Shown: positions 1 through 6,634 of the stretch, piece after piece
Layout of the letters: each line of letters starts with the position of its first letter
Position numbering within the stretch: the first letter of the stretch is position 1
Origin: an uncultured Coriobacteriaceae bacterium
GTDB taxonomy: Bacteria > Actinomycetota > Coriobacteriia > Coriobacteriales > Eggerthellaceae
NCBI GenBank assembly: GCA_946623915.1
Contig: CAMORQ010000036.1
Coordinates: forward strand, 1 to 11,234
Direction of reading: 5' to 3'
DNA: 11,234 nt
Program-made: the position numbers and the translations under genes
Notes under the pieces: generated by a model
What the model was told of the DNA's origin: nothing
The model's database searches: none
The model's input: the letters and a program-made list of their open reading frames with translations, nothing else

Positions 1-907
1 GCTCGTGGCTTCCACGGGCGTCATCGGCGTGCCGCTTCCCCTGGAACCCTTCGAGAACAACCTGGGGACCGCCCACGAGCGCGCAGCCGACAATCCTATG
101 ACAGGTCATGACGCCGCGTGCGCCATCATGACCACCGACACGATGCCCAAGGAAGTCGCCTATTCGTGGAAGAGCGAAGATCCCGCATGCTGGGGTTCGA
201 CGTTCACGGTGGGGGGCTGCTGCAAGGGCAGCGGCATGATCATGCCGAACATGGCCACGATGATTGCGCTCGTGACCACCGACTTTCCCGTCGAAGGCCC
301 GGCGGCGCATGCAGCGTTGCGCGCGGCGGTCGACGAAAGCTTCAACAAGGTTACGGTCGATTCCGACACGTCCACCAACGACACCTGCCTGCTGCTTGCC
401 AGTGGAGAAGCGGCGCCCGACGGCTTCGGGCCCGTTTCGGAGGGTCGTGCCTACGAAGAGTTCTGCGATGTGCTGCTTGCGGTGTGCGAAGACCTGGCCC
501 GCATGATTGCCATGGACGGGGAAGGGGCGACGCGCCTGGTCACCGTCGTGGTGGAAGGGGCGGCCACCGACGCCGATGCCGATTTGGCGGCGCGCGCCAT
601 CGCGAATTCGCCGCTTGTGAAAACGGCCATCGCCGGTCGCGATGCCAACTGGGGTCGCATCGCCGCCGCGGCGGGCAAGAGCGGCGCCGCTTTCGAGCAG
701 AACCGCGTCGACATCGACATCATGGGTTTACCCGTGCTGCGCGCCGGCCTTCCGGTCGAGTTTTCGGAAGACGAAGCGCTTGCCCGGTTCGAAGAACCTG
801 AAATCGTCATCGAGGTGAATCTGGGCGCAGGCGATTGCGCGACCCAGATCTGGACCTGCGATTTCACACACGAGTACATTTCGATCAACGGAGACTACCG
901 CACATGA
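1..907 (+). CDS. argJ: Glutamate N-acetyltransferase/amino-acid acetyltransferase ArgJ, 5'-truncated
   Basis: ArgJ moves the acetyl group from N-acetylornithine to glutamate, which makes the early arginine pathway cyclic; some members also use acetyl-CoA. The frame is already open at the window edge (first full codon 2-4), so about 100 N-terminal residues are missing and the GTG at position 5 is internal. About 301 of the usual ~400 residues remain. Visible hallmarks are STGVIGVPLP near the cut end, KGSGMIMPNMATMIA with the expected autocleavage/nucleophile Thr at 257-259 (the T of ATM), DSDTSTNDT, GRDANWGRI, and the standard C-terminal end ISINGDYRT. The self-processing that makes alpha and beta chains is known for the family and the site is intact here. 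The TGA stop overlaps the argB ATG (ATGA), which points to translational coupling. Two adjacent Cys before the cleavage motif are slightly unusual. Identification is very secure. Confidence 0.96.
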   Translation, partial: LVASTGVIGVPLPLEPFENNLGTAHERAADNPMTGHDAACAIMTTDTMPKEVAYSWKSEDPACWGSTFTVGGCCKGSGMIMPNMATMIALVTTDFPVEGPAAHAALRAAVDESFNKVTVDSDTSTNDTCLLLASGEAAPDGFGPVSEGRAYEEFCDVLLAVCEDLARMIAMDGEGATRLVTVVVEGAATDADADLAARAIANSPLVKTAIAGRDANWGRIAAAAGKSGAAFEQNRVDIDIMGLPVLRAGLPVEFSEDEALARFEEPEIVIEVNLGAGDCATQIWTCDFTHEYISINGDYRT

Positions 908-1860
908 TTCTGAAGAAAGACGACATTCCCGCCGACGTAAACCTTTCGCTGCAGGCTGACATCCTGGCCGAGGCGCTCCCTTGGATAAAGACCGCCACGG
1001 GACGCACCGTGGTCATCAAGTACGGCGGCGCGGCGATGGTCGATCCGGCTCTGCGCTCGTCGGTGATGAGCGACATCGTGCTGCTGAAGCTGATCGGCTT
1101 GAATCCCGTGATTGTTCACGGCGGCGGCAGCGCTATCAACGAGGCGTTCGCGCGCTACGATATTCCCGTCGAGTTCAAAAACGGCATGCGCGTGACCACG
1201 GATGCCGCGATGGACGTGGTGAAGATGGTGCTCGTCGGGCAGGTGAACCAGGATCTCGTGCGCGATTTGAACAAGCACGGCAACCTTGCCGTGGGTATCT
1301 CGGGCAACGATGGGGGCACGCTTGTCGCCGAGCAGCTCGATCCCGATCTTGGGCGGGTAGGCAAAGTGACCTACGTGAACACCGAGCTTCTGCAGAAGCT
1401 GATCGCCGACGACTTCATTCCCGTGCTGGCCACGGTGGCGCTTGGCGAAGACGGTGGCTGCTACAACATCAACGCCGACGTGGCGGCGGGGCAGGTCGCG
1501 CGTGCCATCGGGGCGTACAAGACAGTGTTCCTCACCGACGTTGATGGCATCTACCTCGACTTCGACGACAAAGACACGCTCATCTCCAAGATGACGCGCG
1601 ACGAAGCCCAGGCGATGATAGACGACGGCACGGCGAGCTCGGGCATGATTCCGAAGCTGGCAAGCTGCATCGCCGCAGTGGACGCCGGCGTTCCGCGCGC
1701 ATTCGTGATAAACGGTACGACGCCGCACGCGCTTCTGCTCGAGCTGCTGACCGACACAGGTGTCGGCACGATGATCTACGGCGAAGGCGATTCCAGTGCC
1801 GGCGGCAAGAAGAGCCTGTCCACCTTAGCCAGCAAACTGCTCGTGAACATGCCCAACTAA
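904..1860 (+). CDS. argB: Acetylglutamate kinase
   Basis: ArgB phosphorylates N-acetylglutamate, usually the controlled step of arginine synthesis. The protein is 318 aa. The ATG at 904 overlaps the argJ stop and has a GGAGA ribosome site at 890-894; the open frame upstream of it lies inside argJ and is ignored. Amino-acid kinase motifs are VVIKYGGAAM (Lys39 of KYGG), VIVHGGGSAINEAF (glycine loop, residues 70-82), FKNGMRVTTDAAM (Arg96), YNINADVAAGQVA (187-199), FLTDVDGIY (209-217), GMIPKL (Lys251) and TGVGTMIYGE near the end. A helix-like N-terminal extension of about 30 residues precedes the first strand. In characterised hexameric ArgB enzymes such an N-helix goes with feedback inhibition by arginine, so this enzyme is probably arginine-sensitive (inference). 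The stop codon touches the palindromic hairpin that starts at 1859. Confidence 0.97.
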   Translation: MILKKDDIPADVNLSLQADILAEALPWIKTATGRTVVIKYGGAAMVDPALRSSVMSDIVLLKLIGLNPVIVHGGGSAINEAFARYDIPVEFKNGMRVTTDAAMDVVKMVLVGQVNQDLVRDLNKHGNLAVGISGNDGGTLVAEQLDPDLGRVGKVTYVNTELLQKLIADDFIPVLATVALGEDGGCYNINADVAAGQVARAIGAYKTVFLTDVDGIYLDFDDKDTLISKMTRDEAQAMIDDGTASSGMIPKLASCIAAVDAGVPRAFVINGTTPHALLLELLTDTGVGTMIYGEGDSSAGGKKSLSTLASKLLVNMPN

Positions 1861-1891
1861 CGTGACACCAACGCGTCGTTGCTGTCACGTT
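1859..1891 (+). terminator. Palindromic hairpin after argB (module copy 1)
   Basis: The arms AACGTGACACCAACG and CGTTGCTGTCACGTT pair over 15 bp with one C/C mismatch around a CGT loop. The hairpin begins in the argB stop codon and is followed by TTTGGATAATTGGC. The T-run is only three bases, so intrinsic termination is plausible but not certain. A near-identical hairpin with the same downstream flank follows argG at 4458-4492. Confidence 0.6.
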
Positions 1892-1907
1892 TGGATAATT
1901 GGCGGTA

Positions 1908-1921
1908 GGGGCATGCGCCCC
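1908..1921 (+). repeat. Second GC-rich hairpin before argD
   Basis: GGGGC and GCCCC pair around an ATGC loop. It lies between the argB-end hairpin and the -10 box. The argG-argH gap has a different GC-rich hairpin (4506-4531) in the same relative place. Confidence 0.4.
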
Positions 1922-1929
1922 GTTCTCTC

Positions 1930-1949
1930 GCGGTACAATACCGCATTGG
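1930..1949 (+). promoter_or_regulatory. Probable argD-argG promoter (-10 TACAAT)
   Basis: TACAAT at 1934-1939 is a good -10 box. No recognisable -35 box lies 16-18 bp upstream. The -10 sits inside a perfect inverted repeat, GCGGTA-CAA-TACCGC (1930-1944), that could be an operator. TTGG follows exactly 6 nt after the -10, near the expected start of transcription, as it also does before argH. Support comes mainly from the matching layout of the argH copy. Confidence 0.5.
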
Positions 1950-2026
1950 CAGGTCCTTCTGCGAGAACACGGCAGCAGGGCAGGCCTTCCTTTTTGTATG
2001 TACGATTGAGCGCGATAGGTTGACCT
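1949..2026 (+). other. argD leader region with small hairpin
   Basis: The predicted untranslated leader is about 80 nt. It starts with GCAG-gtcctt-CTGC (1949-1962) followed by GAGAA. The argH leader has the counterpart CGCAG-gccc-CTGCG followed by CGAA. A T5 run occurs at 1991-1995, without a strong hairpin directly before it, so I do not call an attenuator. The ribosome site before argD is weak (ATAGGT, 2015-2020). Confidence 0.35.
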
Positions 2027-3220
2027 ATGACATTGCAACAACAGCAAACTCTCGACGAACAATTCCTGATGCCCACGTTTGCCCGCAAACCGGCTTGTCT
2101 GGTCGAAGGCGAAGGCATGCGCGTGCGCGACGACGCCGGACGCGAGTACCTGGATTTCCTTGCAGGCATCGGCTGCATCAGCCTGGGGCATTGCCATCCT
2201 AAGCTGGTCGCTGCCATCCAGGACCAGGCAGCCCGCCTGATCCATGTGGGCAACTACTATTACATCGAGCAGCGTGGCGAAGTGGCAGCGATGCTGTCGA
2301 ACATGCTCGGTGGTGAAGGGGACTGGAAAACGTTCTTCACCAATTCTGGCGCCGAATCCAACGAGTGCGCCATGAAGCTGGCCAGACTTTGGTCGAAGCG
2401 CAAGAGCCACGGCGGCAACATCATCGTCACGCTGAATGGAAGCTTCCACGGACGCACGATGGAAACACTGGCGGCCACAGCACAGCCGGTGAAGCAGGAG
2501 CTCTTTTACCCCATGCCCGAAGGGTTTGTTCATGTGCCCATCAACGATGTCGAAGCGCTGCGCGGCGTGTTCGAGGCGCATCCAAACAAAGTGGCCGCGG
2601 TCATGCTGGAGGTTATTCAAGGGGAGTCGGGAGTGCATCCGTGCACCGAAGAATTCCTTCGCGCCGCCGACGAACTGGCTCACGCAAACGGCGCGCTGCT
2701 CATTTGCGACGAAGTGCAGACGGGCATCTACCGCACGGGCAAGCCGTACGCGTTCCAGCATTACGGCATCAAGGCCGACATCGTCGCCATGGCAAAAGGT
2801 ATCGCCGGCGGTTTTCCCATGGGTGCTTGCGCCGCGCGGGCGTCGGTGGCCGATGTGTTCGAACCCGGCGTGCATGGCTCCACGTTTGGCGGGTCGAACC
2901 TGGCGGTCGCCGCGGCGCATGCCACGCTGCATGCGCTCGCCGACGAGGGCGTGGCCGACAACGTGGTTGAAGTGGGCGCGTACTTGCGGGAACGTTTGTC
3001 TGCGCTGCCTCATGTCGTCGAAGTGCGCGGGCTTGGCCTGATGCTGGCCGCCGAAGTCGACGCAACGGTGGCGGCGCCCGATGTGGTGTCCGCTGCGCTG
3101 GACGCAGGTTTGCTGCTGAACGCCACGGGCCCAACTACGCTGCGCTTCCTCCCGCCGCTGGTCTGCACAAAGGCCGACGTCGACGAGCTAGTCGAAAAAC
3201 TCGAAAGTTTGCTCTCATAG
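2027..3220 (+). CDS. argD: Acetylornithine aminotransferase
   Basis: ArgD is a PLP-dependent class III aminotransferase that converts N-acetylglutamate semialdehyde to N-acetylornithine with glutamate as amino donor. The protein is 397 aa, a normal family length. Motifs in order are LDFLAGIGCISLGHCHPKL (residues 42-60), FTNSGAESNECAMKLAR (104-120, phosphate-binding), SFHGRTMETLAAT (139-151), ICDEVQTGIYRTGK (226-239, with the PLP-ring Asp228), MAKGIAGGFPMGA (255-267, Schiff-base Lys257) and HGSTFGG. The ATG at 2027 is chosen because it is the first ATG of the frame and gives the usual N-terminus; its ribosome site is weak. The gene is preceded by its own -10 box and followed 12 bp later by argG. 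In other bacteria ArgD often doubles as succinyldiaminopimelate aminotransferase in lysine synthesis; the sequence alone does not settle that here. Confidence 0.95.
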   Translation: MTLQQQQTLDEQFLMPTFARKPACLVEGEGMRVRDDAGREYLDFLAGIGCISLGHCHPKLVAAIQDQAARLIHVGNYYYIEQRGEVAAMLSNMLGGEGDWKTFFTNSGAESNECAMKLARLWSKRKSHGGNIIVTLNGSFHGRTMETLAATAQPVKQELFYPMPEGFVHVPINDVEALRGVFEAHPNKVAAVMLEVIQGESGVHPCTEEFLRAADELAHANGALLICDEVQTGIYRTGKPYAFQHYGIKADIVAMAKGIAGGFPMGACAARASVADVFEPGVHGSTFGGSNLAVAAAHATLHALADEGVADNVVEVGAYLRERLSALPHVVEVRGLGLMLAAEVDATVAAPDVVSAALDAGLLLNATGPTTLRFLPPLVCTKADVDELVEKLESLLS

Positions 3221-3232
3221 AAAGGAACTGTC

Positions 3233-4447
3233 ATGTCGCAAAAAGAAAAAGTCGTACTTGCGTATTCCGGTGGTCTGGACACGAGCGTTATCGTGAAATG
3301 GTTGCAGGTTGAAAAAAACATGGACGTGGTCGCGATTTGCGGCAACGTCGGTCAAGATGAGCGCGACCTGGAGCCCATCCGCCAGAAGGCGCTGGACATT
3401 GGCGCCATCGTTTCCGAAGCGATGGACATGCGCGAAGAATACGCCGCCGACTTCCTGACGCGGGCCATCGCGGCAAACGCCCTCTACGAGGGGGTCTATC
3501 CGCTCTTGTCGGCGTTGTCGCGGCCGCTTATATCCAAGCATCTGGTGGACGTCGCCCACGAAACGGGCGCGTTGTACGTGGCTCACGGTTGCACGGGCAA
3601 GGGCAACGACCAGGTACGTTTCGAAACATCCATTCGTGCTCTCGACCCCGATTTGCAGATCATCGCCCCGGTTCGCGAGTGGAATCTTCATAGCCGCGAG
3701 GAGGAAATGGAGTGGGCTGCCGCGCACGACGTGCCGGTTCCCACCACCAAAGACAAGCCGTACTCCATCGATGACAACCTGTGGGGACGCGCCATCGAAT
3801 GCGGCGTGCTCGAGGACACATGGAACAAGCCTCCCGACGACATTTGGACTATGACGAAAGAACCGTCGGAGGCGTCCCATGAAGGCGAAGAGGTGATTAT
3901 CGGCTTCACCGCCGGTGTACCCACTTCGATAAACGGCCAGGAGATGCCGCTGCTCGATTTGATCATCCATGCCAACGACATCGCTGGGCGCAACGGCTAC
4001 GGACGCCTCGACATGATCGAGGACCGTGTGGTGGGCATCAAGAGCCGCGAGTGCTACGAGTGCCCTGGTGCGCTGCTGCTGATAAACGCCCACAAGTCCC
4101 TTGAGATGCTCTGCCTGAGCGCTGAAACGCTGCGTGAAAAGCAGAAGCTGGATATTCAGTGGGCCGACGCGGTCTATCGCGGTTTGTGGTATTCCCAGAT
4201 TCGCGAAGCGATCGATGCGTTCAACGTGTACACGCAGCAGCATGTGACCGGCGAAGTCCGCATTAAGCTGTGCTGCGGTGGCTTGTTCCTCGACGGGGTG
4301 CGGGCGGATCGTTCGCTCTACGACTACAACCTGGCCACCTACGACGAATCCGACACGTTCGAGCATGCGAAATCCGAAGGGTTCATCTACGTCCACAGCC
4401 TGCCCCACATCACGTGGTCGCGCAGCCAGGGCCCCGGCAGCAGATAA
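3233..4447 (+). CDS. argG: Argininosuccinate synthase
   Basis: ArgG condenses citrulline and aspartate, using ATP, into argininosuccinate. The protein is 404 aa, typical for the family. The PP-loop ATP-binding motif is AYSGGLDTS at residues 10-18. Further signatures are YVAHGCTGKGNDQVRFE (116-132, citrulline/aspartate binding), IIAPVREW, and PYSIDDNLWGRAIECGVLED (177-196). The start ATG at 3233 has a clear ribosome site, AAAGGAA, at 3221-3227. Only 12 bp separate it from argD, so the two are almost certainly co-transcribed. A strong palindromic hairpin lies 10 bp after the stop, so this transcription unit probably ends here. No defects are visible. Confidence 0.97.
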   Translation: MSQKEKVVLAYSGGLDTSVIVKWLQVEKNMDVVAICGNVGQDERDLEPIRQKALDIGAIVSEAMDMREEYAADFLTRAIAANALYEGVYPLLSALSRPLISKHLVDVAHETGALYVAHGCTGKGNDQVRFETSIRALDPDLQIIAPVREWNLHSREEEMEWAAAHDVPVPTTKDKPYSIDDNLWGRAIECGVLEDTWNKPPDDIWTMTKEPSEASHEGEEVIIGFTAGVPTSINGQEMPLLDLIIHANDIAGRNGYGRLDMIEDRVVGIKSRECYECPGALLLINAHKSLEMLCLSAETLREKQKLDIQWADAVYRGLWYSQIREAIDAFNVYTQQHVTGEVRIKLCCGGLFLDGVRADRSLYDYNLATYDESDTFEHAKSEGFIYVHSLPHITWSRSQGPGSR

Positions 4448-4457
4448 TGTGGCAGCA

Positions 4458-4492
4458 AAATGTGACAGCAACGCGTCGTTGCTGTCACATTT
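4458..4492 (+). terminator. Palindromic hairpin after argG (module copy 2)
   Basis: Perfect 16-bp arms, AAATGTGACAGCAACG and CGTTGCTGTCACATTT, surround a CGT loop. An A-run lies on the left and TTT on the right, so it could stop transcription from either side. It is followed by TTTGGATAATAGGC, almost the same flank as copy 1 after argB. The outer C-G pair of copy 1 (1861/1889) is T-A here (4461/4489), so pairing is kept although the bases differ. Confidence 0.65.
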
Positions 4493-4505
4493 GGATAATA
4501 GGCAA

Positions 4506-4531
4506 GTGTCGGCAGGGACCCCCGCCGACAC
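4506..4531 (+). repeat. Second hairpin before argH
   Basis: GTGTCGGC and GCCGACAC are perfect 8-bp arms around a 10-nt loop. It occupies the same slot, between the first hairpin and the -10 box, as the 1908-1921 hairpin before argD, although the sequence differs. Confidence 0.45.
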
Positions 4532-4552
4532 GCCCGTCCATCATGTTCGCGG

Positions 4553-4587
4553 TATAATCCTTCGTTGGACGCAGGCCCCTGCGCGAA
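4553..4587 (+). promoter_or_regulatory. Probable argH promoter and leader hairpin
   Basis: TATAAT at 4553-4558 is a consensus -10 box; no -35 box is evident. TTGG follows 6 nt later, then CGCAG-gccc-CTGCG (4570-4583) and CGAA. The order and spacing match the argD promoter, suggesting shared regulation of the two units, perhaps by an arginine repressor. I see no classical ARG box. Confidence 0.5.
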
Positions 4588-4639
4588 TGTAGCGCACGGC
4601 CCCGTCTCCATATATGCACCAATGGATAGGCAGGTTGAA

Positions 4640-6031
4640 GTGGCACTTTGGTCAGGTAGATTCGAAGAAGCCCCCGATGCGTTCGCGCATCGGTTCGGCG
4701 CATCGCTGGAAACCGACAAGGCGATGGCGATGCAGGACATCGCCGGATCCATCGCCCATGCGCACATGCTTGCGGCGCAGGGGGTTATTTCGGATGAAGA
4801 TGCGTCCGCCATCGTCGACGGCCTTGGCGCCATTCGCGGCGAAATCGAAGCGGGCGAGTTCGCCTGGGATTCGGCAGACGAAGACGTCCACATGGCCATC
4901 GAGCGCGTGCTCACCGAGCGCATCGGGGCTCCCGGCGCGCGGCTGCACACGGGGCGTTCGCGCAACGACCAGGTGGCAACCGACATCCGCCTGTTGGCGA
5001 AAGACCTGTGCGGCCAGCTCATGGAAGCGAACGTTTCCTTGCGTCAGGCGCTTCTCGATGCGGCCGAGGCAAACCAAAACGTCATCCTCCCCGGTTACAC
5101 CCACCTCCAGCACGCGCAGCCGGTGTCGCTGGCCCATCATTTGCTGGCCTACTACTGGATGCTCACACGCGACTTCACGCGCATGAAGTTCGCCCGCATG
5201 GCAGCTGATGCAAGCCCGCTGGGTGCCGCGGCGCTCGCAGGAACAACCTATCCCATCGATCGGCAGAAAACGACCGACGAGCTGGGTTTTTCGTCCGCAA
5301 TGCCCAATTCGCTCGATGCGGTGTCCGACCGGGACTATCTGCTCGACTTGGAGTACGCGTGCAGCGTGTGCGCCATGCACCTTTCGCGATTGTGCGAGGA
5401 AATTGTGCTGTGGTCGAGCACCGAATTCGGGTTCATCACGCTCTCCGACGCCTGGTCGACGGGAAGCTCGATCATGCCTCAGAAGAAAAACCCCGACTTC
5501 GCCGAGCTCGTGCGCGGCAAGACGGGCCGTGTGGTGGGCAGCTTGGTGGGGCTGATCGTCACGATGAAGGGCTTGCCCCTCGCATACAACAAGGACCTGC
5601 AGGAATGCAAAGAGGGCGCCATCGACGCGGCAGTCACGGTAGCTGACTGCTTGCGCGTGGCCGAGGGCATGATTTCCACATGGCATGTGAACGCCGAGGC
5701 CATGCTCGCCGCATCCGGCACCGGGTTCACGGCGGCCACCGACGTCGCCGACTATCTCGCAAAAAAGGGGATGCCCTTCCGCGAAGCGCACGAAGTGGTC
5801 GGCAAGCTCGTGCTCGAATGCGAAAAACGCGGAATCGGCTTAGAGGACCTTTCGCTTGAAGACTTCGAAGCAGCTAGCGCGCTGTTCGGCCCCGACATCG
5901 TGGGAACGCTCGATCCAGCGGCCATCGCTGCCGCACGCAACTCCTTCGGTGGCACGGGGACGCAGGCGGTGATGGAACAAATCGAACTTGCACGCCGCAC
6001 GCTGGAGTCCGACCAGTCCCAGATTCGCTAG
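4640..6031 (+). CDS. argH: Argininosuccinate lyase
   Basis: ArgH splits argininosuccinate into arginine and fumarate, the last step of the pathway; it belongs to the aspartase/fumarase superfamily. I place the start at GTG 4640, which gives 463 aa beginning MALWSGRF, the usual family N-terminus. It has AGGCAGG (4628-4634) five nt upstream. The in-frame ATG at 4622 has no ribosome site and a TTG further up lies at the predicted transcript start. Motifs are HTGRSRNDQVATDIRL, LPGYTHLQHAQPVSLAHH (catalytic His region), SPLGAAALAGTTYPIDR, and the superfamily signature GSSIMPQKKNP at residues 275-285 with the catalytic serine loop. The gene is separated from argG by about 190 bp that carry a hairpin and its own promoter. 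No clear terminator follows the stop. Confidence 0.95.
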   Translation: MALWSGRFEEAPDAFAHRFGASLETDKAMAMQDIAGSIAHAHMLAAQGVISDEDASAIVDGLGAIRGEIEAGEFAWDSADEDVHMAIERVLTERIGAPGARLHTGRSRNDQVATDIRLLAKDLCGQLMEANVSLRQALLDAAEANQNVILPGYTHLQHAQPVSLAHHLLAYYWMLTRDFTRMKFARMAADASPLGAAALAGTTYPIDRQKTTDELGFSSAMPNSLDAVSDRDYLLDLEYACSVCAMHLSRLCEEIVLWSSTEFGFITLSDAWSTGSSIMPQKKNPDFAELVRGKTGRVVGSLVGLIVTMKGLPLAYNKDLQECKEGAIDAAVTVADCLRVAEGMISTWHVNAEAMLAASGTGFTAATDVADYLAKKGMPFREAHEVVGKLVLECEKRGIGLEDLSLEDFEAASALFGPDIVGTLDPAAIAAARNSFGGTGTQAVMEQIELARRTLESDQSQIR

Positions 6032-6070
6032 CCGCAGCTTCGGATCGGGTCCGCCGCTTGCCGGGCAGCG

Positions 6071-6128
6071 CCATGACGGTGCCGGGTCTCCATCTGGCGC
6101 CATGCCGGCTCCGGGCCCCCATCTGCCG
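6071..6128 (+). repeat. Two tandem 29-bp repeats
   Basis: Units 6071-6099 and 6100-6128 abut exactly and agree at 23 of 29 positions; both run from CCATG to CCATCTGnCG. A 29-bp period is not a multiple of three, which argues against coding. Confidence 0.7.
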
Positions 6129-6232
6129 CTCGGGTTCGCGTTTGCAAGTTTGGCGGAAGGGGTGGCCCGGCGGAAGGCCGCTCGTCTGTCTTGGCGAAGC
6201 TCCGACCTGCTGTGTCGCTCGATTGGCGCCCT

Positions 6233-6342
6233 TTTTGGCAATTCAACACGGTTGTGAGGATTGTTTCGCCCTTGAAAGCCTCACAACCGGCTTGAATTGC
6301 CAGAATTGGCCGAAAACGCCCTCACAACAGGCTCGAATTACC
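6233..6342. repeat. Large interrupted palindrome plus a third arm copy
   Basis: The left arm 6233-6259 pairs with the right arm 6279-6305 over 27 bp, with two mismatches and one G-T pair, across a 19-nt loop. The core of the right arm, CCTCACAACCGGCTTGAATT, recurs as a direct copy at 6320-6342 with three substitutions, 41 bp downstream. The left arm can also pair with that copy. No T-run follows on either strand, so this is not a standard terminator. It looks like a REP- or MITE-type intergenic repeat. Confidence 0.65.
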
Positions 6343-6426
6343 AAAACGGCCCTTCATTTTGAAATGTACCCACGCAGCGCGCGATTGAGGATGGTTCGCA
6401 AACCCACACACGGGGATAGGCCGCAC

Positions 6427-6549
6427 TGCGGGACCGACAGAACCACCTGTGCCGGCAGGACCAGCAGGATCGCCTGCGCCGGCAGAACCGGCAGGACCAG
6501 CAGGACTGGCGAGGCCGGCTAGACTGGTTGGGTCAATCGGTCCAATCGG
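6427..6549 (-). pseudogene. Possible collagen-like repeat relic
   Basis: Read on the minus strand, this stretch decodes as about 14 triplets of the Gly-X-Y kind, including GLASPAGPAGSAGAGDPAGP. Most exceptions at the Gly position are Asp or Ser, each one base change from Gly. On the DNA, CCGGCAGGACCAGCAGGA occurs at 6452-6469 and again at 6488-6505, 36 bp (12 codons) apart. No start codon with a ribosome site precedes it; the frame begins inside the neighbouring PBP gene. A simple GC-rich repeat is the alternative reading. Confidence 0.3.
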
Positions 6550-6605
6550 GCAAGTTGGCGGCTTCTTCACAAACTTGTGAACTTCTGCTTTCGTGTTTGC
6601 CCAGG

Positions 6606-6614
6606 TGGTAGAAT
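6606..6614 (+). promoter_or_regulatory. Extended -10 promoter for the PBP gene
   Basis: TGGTAGAAT matches the TGn-TATAAT extended -10 form. No good -35 box is seen. The site lies about 30 bp before the GTG start, giving a short leader that contains the AGGAGG ribosome site. Confidence 0.5.
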
Positions 6615-6628
6615 GATGCAAGCTTTTC

Positions 6629-6634
6629 AGGAGG
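6629..6634 (+). promoter_or_regulatory. Ribosome binding site AGGAGG deciding the PBP start
   Basis: A consensus AGGAGG directly abuts TTG 6635, which rules out that codon as a start. GTG 6644 is 9 nt downstream, a normal spacing, and is therefore preferred. Confidence 0.75.

Noticed and set aside
1991..1995. Attenuator terminator in the argD leader (T5 run)
   Set aside because: Only a weak stem with a mismatch (1955-1962 with 1972-1979) lies upstream and it does not abut the T-run.
1580..3013. 477-codon open frame on the minus strand opposite argB/argD
   Set aside because: It is antisense to two clearly identified arg genes, its product has no recognisable motif, and long antisense frames are expected in GC-rich coding DNA.
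3215..4531. 438-codon open frame on the minus strand opposite argG
   Set aside because: It is a mirror of the argG codon pattern; its start lies in the hairpin/promoter module and has no ribosome site.
4565..4639. TTG 4565 or ATG 4622 as the argH start
   Set aside because: TTG 4565 is at the predicted transcript start and ATG 4622 lacks a ribosome site; GTG 4640 gives the conserved MALWSGRF start. ATG 4622 cannot be fully excluded.
6233..6305. Intrinsic terminator of argH
   Set aside because: The hairpin is long with a 19-nt loop, lies 200 bp after the stop, and has no T-run on either strand.
6058..6522. 154-codon + strand frame after argH
   Set aside because: It crosses the out-of-phase 29-bp tandem repeat and the palindrome, has no ribosome site and no familiar motif.
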